From: Actinomycetota bacterium
GTDB taxonomy: Bacteria > Actinomycetota > Humimicrobiia > Humimicrobiales > Humimicrobiaceae
NCBI GenBank assembly: GCA_023488645.1
Contig: JAMDDL010000090.1
Span: forward strand, 1-10,209
Length of the DNA: 10,209 nucleotides
Direction of reading: 5' to 3'
Shown here: in pieces, positions 6,715 to 10,209 of the stretch
Layout of the letters: each line of letters starts with the position of its first letter
Numbering within the stretch: position 1 is the stretch's first letter
Made by a program: the position numbers and the translations under genes
The notes under the pieces: generated by a model
Seen by the model: the letters and a program-made list of their open reading frames with translations, nothing else
Told to the model about the DNA's origin: nothing
The model's database searches: none

Positions 6715-6769
6715 GGCGTACTCCTTTCATTTATTAATTGGTTATTAATTATTTGAAAGAGTACGCCAT
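6713..6769 (-). promoter_or_regulatory. Hairpin sequestering the transposase ribosome-binding site and start
   Basis: ATGGCGTACTC (6713-6723) pairs perfectly with GAGTACGCCAT (6759-6769). After one bulged C (6724), TTTCA (6725-6729) pairs with TGAAA (6754-6758), giving 16 pairs around a 24-base loop. In a minus-strand transcript that starts upstream of 6769, the Shine-Dalgarno GAAAGGAG and nearly all of the ATG would be paired. Such structures in IS10, IS50 and other elements limit transposase translation from read-through transcripts; the same role is inferred here. Confidence 0.75.
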
Positions 6770-6791
6770 TAATTTATTTTTTTAAATAATT

Positions 6792-6816
6792 TTTACACAA
6801 TTAATTTTACGTTATC
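6792..6816 (-). repeat. Right terminal inverted repeat of the insertion sequence
   Basis: Read on the minus strand it begins GATAACGTAAAA and ends TTGTGTAAA, the partner of 5520-5544 with 20 of 25 positions matching. It is the transposase-proximal end. Confidence 0.85.
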
Positions 6817-6824
6817 AATTTTTT
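6817..6824. repeat. Target-site duplication, right copy
   Basis: AATTTTTT repeats the 8 bases left of the element. It continues into TAAAAAAAT, so the pre-insertion target was a T7A7 palindrome. Confidence 0.8.
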
Positions 6825-6878
6825 TAAAAAAATAATTAATTAAATTTGCATAGTTTAATTTATTCTTCTTTTATTTTT

Positions 6879-6908
6879 ATTGTAGTTAACATCAATTGTA
6901 GTTAACAT
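6879..6908. repeat. Two direct 14-bp repeats upstream of the Na,K-like ATPase promoter
   Basis: ATTGTAGTTAACAT occurs exactly at 6879-6892 and again at 6895-6908, separated by CA, so the period is 16 bases. Each copy contains the palindrome GTTAAC and a TGT-N5-ACA half-dyad. The pair ends 19 bases before the -35 box at 6928, a position suited to an activator or repressor. The binding protein is unknown. Confidence 0.75.
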
Positions 6909-6927
6909 AAAATTAATATAATTTTAA

Positions 6928-6955
6928 TTGACAAGCCTATTGCCAGGTATATAAT
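6928..6955 (+). promoter_or_regulatory. Consensus sigma-70-type promoter of the Na,K-like ATPase
   Basis: TTGACA (6928-6933) and TATAAT (6950-6955) both match the consensus perfectly, with a 16-base spacer that includes a G/C-containing stretch unlike the surrounding A/T. Transcription should start near 6962, giving a leader of about 80 bases before the ATG at 7044. Confidence 0.82.
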
Positions 6956-7043
6956 TCATCCTTGTAATTTTTATTATATTAAATATTTTTTATGCTACTA
7001 ATATAAAATAATATAAATCCAGTTAATATTAAGAGAGTGATAT

Positions 7044-9842
7044 ATGGTTCAGTATTATTCTTTAAATAATGAAGAATTATATAAAGAATTGGATGTTTCA
7101 CATAATGGTCTTTCAGACGAAGAAGCAAAAAAAAGACTTGAGATTTATGGACCTAATTTAATTAAAGAAAAGAAAAAAAGACCTTTAATATTAAGATTTT
7201 TAGATAATTTTATTCATCTTCTGGCAATAATACTATGGATAGCCGCTGCTCTTTGTTTTATTCCTCGAGTAGATATGCCGCAATTAGGATATGCTATTAT
7301 ACTGGTTGTTGTAATTAATGCAGTATTTAGTTTTTTGCAGGAATTCAGGGCTGAGAAAGCACTGGAAGCTTTAAACAAAATATTGCCTTCTTATGCAAGA
7401 GTATTAAGAGGCGGAGAAGTTAAGGAAGTTCTTACAAGTGAACTTGTACCTGGCGATATATTGATTTTAAATGAAGGTGATAATGTTTCAGCTGATGCAA
7501 GGTTGATAGAATGTTTTGATTTAAGAACTAATAATTCAGTATTAACAGGAGAATCGGATCCTCAAAGAAAAAGTATTGTGCCAATTGTAAACAGGGAAGT
7601 TGACCCTTTAAGGCTTACCAATGTTGTTTATGCAGGTACAAGTATTTCTTCAGGAACTGGCAAGGCTATTGTATATGCAACAGGAATGAAAACTGAATTT
7701 GGTAAAATTGCAAATATTACTCAATCAGTTAAAGAAGAACTAAGCCCGCTGCAAAAAGAAATAAATAATGCAAGCAAAATACTTGTTTATATAGCAATTG
7801 GAGTCGGAGTCTTATTTTTTATATTATCCTTGTTTGTTATTAAGCTTGGTTTTCTTGCTTCTTTTGTTTTTGCTATTGGAATTATTGTTGCTTTTGTTCC
7901 TGAAGGTTTGCTTCCTACAGTTACTTTAGCTCTTGCAATGGGCGTACAAAGAATGGCAAAGAGAAATGCTTTAATTAAAAAACTTTCTTCTGTTGAAACC
8001 CTTGGAAGCACTACTGTTATATGCACTGATAAAACAGGAACTTTAACTCAAAATGAAATGACTGTAAGAGAAATATGGGTTAATGGAAACAGTTATGAAG
8101 TCTCAGGGACAGGTTATAATCCAATTGGAGAGTTTATTTTAAATGGTAATAAAATTGATAATGATAATGCAAAAAATACTTTTAAAAAAATATCGAAAGC
8201 AATGTCTTACTGTAATAATTCAAAGCATTATAAGGACAAAAACACAAATCAGTGGGTAATAAAAGGAGATCCAACTGAAGGAGCTTTACTTGTTGCTGCA
8301 AGAAAAGCTGGTTTTGATTATGAAACTGAATTAAAAAATGATCCAATGATTTTTTTACTTCCCTTTGACTCCAACAGGAAAAGAATGACTTCAATACATG
8401 AAACTGATGAAGGAATTTTTGCTTTTTCGAAAGGTGCTCCTAAAGAAATGCTTTCACTTTGTAATAAAATTGAAATTAATGGTAAAGTTGAAGATTTAAC
8501 ACAGCAAAAATTACAGGAAATTTTAAAAATCAATGATAATTATGCAAAAAAGGCACTAAGGGTACTTGCAATTACATATAGAAATTTAACAGATTTTAAA
8601 GAAGAATATAATGTTGAAAATGTTGAAAAAGATCTGGTATTTTTAGGACTGGTAGCAATGATTGATCCTCCAAGACCGGAAGTTGAAGCTGCTGTAAAGG
8701 AATGTTTTAAGGCTGGGATAAAAATAATAATGATAACTGGAGATTATGGTCTTACTGCAGATGCAATTGCAAGAAAGATAGGAATAATTAAAGGTGAATC
8801 TAAAATTTATCTTGGAACAGATATTGAAAAAATGTCTGAGGAGCAGTTAAGAGAAATATTAAGACTTGAAAATATTATATTTGCAAGAGTTTCACCTGAA
8901 CATAAAATGAAAATTGCCCAGGCATTAAAGAAAAATGGTCATATTGTTGCAATGACTGGAGACGGTGTTAATGATGCTCCTGCTTTAAAAGCTGCTGATA
9001 TTGGTATTGCTATGGGTATTTCAGGTACTGATGTTGCAAAAGCTGCTGCAGATATGATACTAACTGATGACAATTTTGCGAGTATAGTAAATGCCATAGA
9101 AGAAGGCAGAACAGTATTTGAGAATTTAAGGAAATTTATTAACTATATTCTGACAAGTAATATACCTGAAGCCGTTCCTTTTATTATGATGGTAATATTT
9201 AAAATTCCCTTACCGCTTACTGTAATGCAGATTCTTGCTATAGACCTTGGAACGGATATGCTCCCTTCTCTTGCTTTAGCAGCTGAACCTCCTGAACCAG
9301 GCATCATGAATAAACCTCCACGACCAAGGAAAGAAAGACTTTTAACCGGAAAAAATTTAGCAAAAGCTTATCTTTTCTTAGGACCAGTTGAAGCTGCGGT
9401 TGCAATGATCGCATTTCTTATAGTTTATTATGATAATGGTATTACTTTTTCAAAATTAAAACAGATTGGGGCAAACCCTGCAAATTATATTAATGATACT
9501 GTTTATAAAACTGCAACCACTGCAAATCATGCTGCTATAATAATGTCTCAAATAGGAAATGCATTTGCATGGCGTTCAAATTATGATTCAGTATTTAAAA
9601 TAGGATTTTTTAAAAACAAATTACTTTTCTGGGGTATTTTAGGAGAAATTATAATTATAAATGTGTTAATTTATGTTCCAAAGTTAAATTCTGTATTTAA
9701 TCATTATCCTTTAAATTGGCATTACTGGCTAATATTAATAGCATTTATACCTTCAGTTTTAATTGTTGAAGAATTAAGAAAGTTAATAGTAAGATTTTTT
9801 AGAAATCGACATAATTTATCTATAGCAAATTATAGTAAATAA
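7044..9842 (+). CDS. Na+/K+-ATPase-like P-type cation ATPase
   Basis: This complete 932-residue P2-type pump has an N-terminal cation-ATPase domain (about 3-70), TGES (168-171), the M4 motif VPEGLLPTVT (285-294, Glu287), DKTGTLT with phosphorylated Asp329, KGDPTEGAL (407-415), KGAPKE (463-468), TGD (565-567) and GDGVNDAP (639-646). M5 reads YILTSNIPE (701-709) and M6 reads IDLGTDMLP (733-741). These give Asn706, Glu709, Asp734, Thr737 and Asp738, the counterparts of the Na,K-ATPase residues that bind Na+ and K+. After M6 the text EPGIMNKPPR also follows the animal enzyme pattern. In M8, Gln835 and Asn838 stand near the site of Gln923/Asp926. Export of Na+ (perhaps coupled to K+ import) is inferred; Ca2+ is the alternative. 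A weak Shine-Dalgarno AAGAGAGTGAT (7031-7041) precedes the ATG. A TrkA K+-uptake gene lies downstream. Confidence 0.94.
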   Translation: MVQYYSLNNEELYKELDVSHNGLSDEEAKKRLEIYGPNLIKEKKKRPLILRFLDNFIHLLAIILWIAAALCFIPRVDMPQLGYAIILVVVINAVFSFLQEFRAEKALEALNKILPSYARVLRGGEVKEVLTSELVPGDILILNEGDNVSADARLIECFDLRTNNSVLTGESDPQRKSIVPIVNREVDPLRLTNVVYAGTSISSGTGKAIVYATGMKTEFGKIANITQSVKEELSPLQKEINNASKILVYIAIGVGVLFFILSLFVIKLGFLASFVFAIGIIVAFVPEGLLPTVTLALAMGVQRMAKRNALIKKLSSVETLGSTTVICTDKTGTLTQNEMTVREIWVNGNSYEVSGTGYNPIGEFILNGNKIDNDNAKNTFKKISKAMSYCNNSKHYKDKNTNQWVIKGDPTEGALLVAARKAGFDYETELKNDPMIFLLPFDSNRKRMTSIHETDEGIFAFSKGAPKEMLSLCNKIEINGKVEDLTQQKLQEILKINDNYAKKALRVLAITYRNLTDFKEEYNVENVEKDLVFLGLVAMIDPPRPEVEAAVKECFKAGIKIIMITGDYGLTADAIARKIGIIKGESKIYLGTDIEKMSEEQLREILRLENIIFARVSPEHKMKIAQALKKNGHIVAMTGDGVNDAPALKAADIGIAMGISGTDVAKAAADMILTDDNFASIVNAIEEGRTVFENLRKFINYILTSNIPEAVPFIMMVIFKIPLPLTVMQILAIDLGTDMLPSLALAAEPPEPGIMNKPPRPRKERLLTGKNLAKAYLFLGPVEAAVAMIAFLIVYYDNGITFSKLKQIGANPANYINDTVYKTATTANHAAIIMSQIGNAFAWRSNYDSVFKIGFFKNKLLFWGILGEIIIINVLIYVPKLNSVFNHYPLNWHYWLILIAFIPSVLIVEELRKLIVRFFRNRHNLSIANYSK

Positions 9843-9919
9843 ATATAATAAATTAATAAATAAAACTACATTATTTAGTTGCCTGGAAATTTTAATTTTA
9901 TTACAATTTAATATTGAAG

Positions 9920-9941
9920 GCATTATAATAAATGCAGTTTT
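9920..9941 (+). terminator. Weak candidate terminator after the Na,K-like ATPase
   Basis: GCATT (9920-9924) and AATGC (9931-9935) form a 5-bp stem with a 6-base loop, followed by AG and TTTTT. The stem is short, so read-through into the TrkA gene, 129 bases after the ATPase stop, is quite possible. Confidence 0.3.
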
Positions 9942-9971
9942 TAAAATATAATTAATTGTGAGGTTATTAAA

Positions 9972-10209
9972 ATGCATATAATAATAATAGGGTGTGGCAG
10001 AGTAGGCTCACAAACAGCAAATTTGCTTTCAGAAGCCGGGCATAATGTTAGTATTATTGATTTAGATCCCAAATCATTTAACAGACTTGGCAAAAGTTTT
10101 AATGGCCAGAAAATTATAGGTTTTGGTTATGATAAAGATGTTCTTGAACGTGCAGGAATAGAAGAAGCTGATGCTTTTGCTGCTTTAACTCATGGTGATA
10201 ATAGAAATA
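9972..10209 (+). CDS. TrkA-family K+ uptake regulatory subunit (5' part)
   Basis: Seventy-nine residues are visible before the window ends. They form the first part of an RCK/TrkA-N domain: beta strand MHIIIIGCGRVGS with the GxGxxG dinucleotide-binding loop (Gly7, Gly9, Gly12) and the ribose-binding Asp30 in SIIDLD. The later stretch GYDKDVLERAGIEEADAFAALTHGDN (52-77, residues quoted in the family order) is characteristic of TrkA/KtrA-type proteins, which bind NAD(H) or nucleotides on the cytoplasmic face and gate a Trk/Ktr K+ channel. A TGAGGT Shine-Dalgarno site (9959-9964) lies 7 bases before the ATG. Whether this is a one- or two-domain TrkA, and whether the channel gene follows, cannot be seen. 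Its place directly after the Na,K-like pump supports a joint role in K+/Na+ balance. Confidence 0.9.
   Translation, partial: MHIIIIGCGRVGSQTANLLSEAGHNVSIIDLDPKSFNRLGKSFNGQKIIGFGYDKDVLERAGIEEADAFAALTHGDNRN

Larger units (their letters stand above)
5520..6816 (-). mobile_element. IS256-family insertion sequence, complete (1297 bp)
   Basis: The ends are defined by imperfect terminal inverted repeats that match at 20 of the first 25 positions: left 5520-5544 (starting GATTACGTCAAG) and right 6816 back to 6792 (starting GATAACGTAAAA). Both contain the TTGTGTAAA block typical of IS256-type ends. The element is flanked by an exact 8-base duplication AATTTTTT. It carries one transposase gene on the minus strand, whose stop codon lies within the left inverted repeat. 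Its base composition is visibly richer in G+C than the host genes around it, which points to horizontal acquisition. It lies wholly in the spacer between two P-type ATPase genes. Confidence 0.92.

Noticed and set aside
7787..8533. Three minus-strand open frames inside the second ATPase gene
   Set aside because: They overlap conserved ATPase motifs in the real frame and show no protein family features.
1..10209. CRISPR array, tRNA, rRNA or riboswitch
   Set aside because: No spaced repeat array, cloverleaf-like sequence, or conserved riboswitch core was seen on either strand.

Overview
The window is a very AT-rich stretch of a bacterial genome. Bacterial rather than archaeal origin is indicated by AAAGGAG-type Shine-Dalgarno sites, a perfect sigma-70-type promoter, an HtrA/Deg protease and an IS256-family insertion sequence. 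The lineage cannot be fixed from the sequence. A low-GC, possibly anaerobic bacterium is a reasonable inference (ferritin-like iron protein, no respiratory genes seen), but no more than that.

Layout. The 3' part of an HtrA-like serine protease (1-692, +) runs convergently into a short gene for a 94-residue encapsulated-ferritin-like protein (1001-1285, -), with a strong hairpin between them. Next come a PaaI-like hotdog thioesterase (1645-2079, +), a DUF1003 membrane protein (2165-2623, +) and a P-type cation ATPase of unassigned specificity (2880-5444, +). A complete IS256-family element follows (5520-6816). It has 25-bp imperfect terminal inverted repeats and an 8-bp target duplication, and its transposase is on the minus strand. 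Downstream lie a second P-type ATPase that closely resembles eukaryotic Na+/K+-ATPase in its ion-binding segments (7044-9842, +) and the start of a TrkA-type K+ channel regulator (9972 to window end, +).

How the genes fit together. The right half looks like a monovalent/divalent cation homeostasis neighbourhood: two P-type pumps and a K+-uptake regulatory subunit. The IS sits in the spacer between the pumps and damages neither. The Na,K-like pump has its own consensus promoter preceded by two direct 14-bp repeats, and a related TAGTTAA pair lies upstream of the first pump, so shared control is possible. The left half (protease, iron-binding protein, thioesterase) has no obvious functional link to the pumps.

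Most notable points: the Na,K-ATPase-like pump with all the main cation-ligating acidic residues; the stand-alone EncFtn-like protein with no shell gene nearby; a transposase whose first catalytic Asp appears to be Asn (GAC to AAC); and a long hairpin in the IS that hides the transposase ribosome-binding site and start codon. No clearly new multi-gene system was found.
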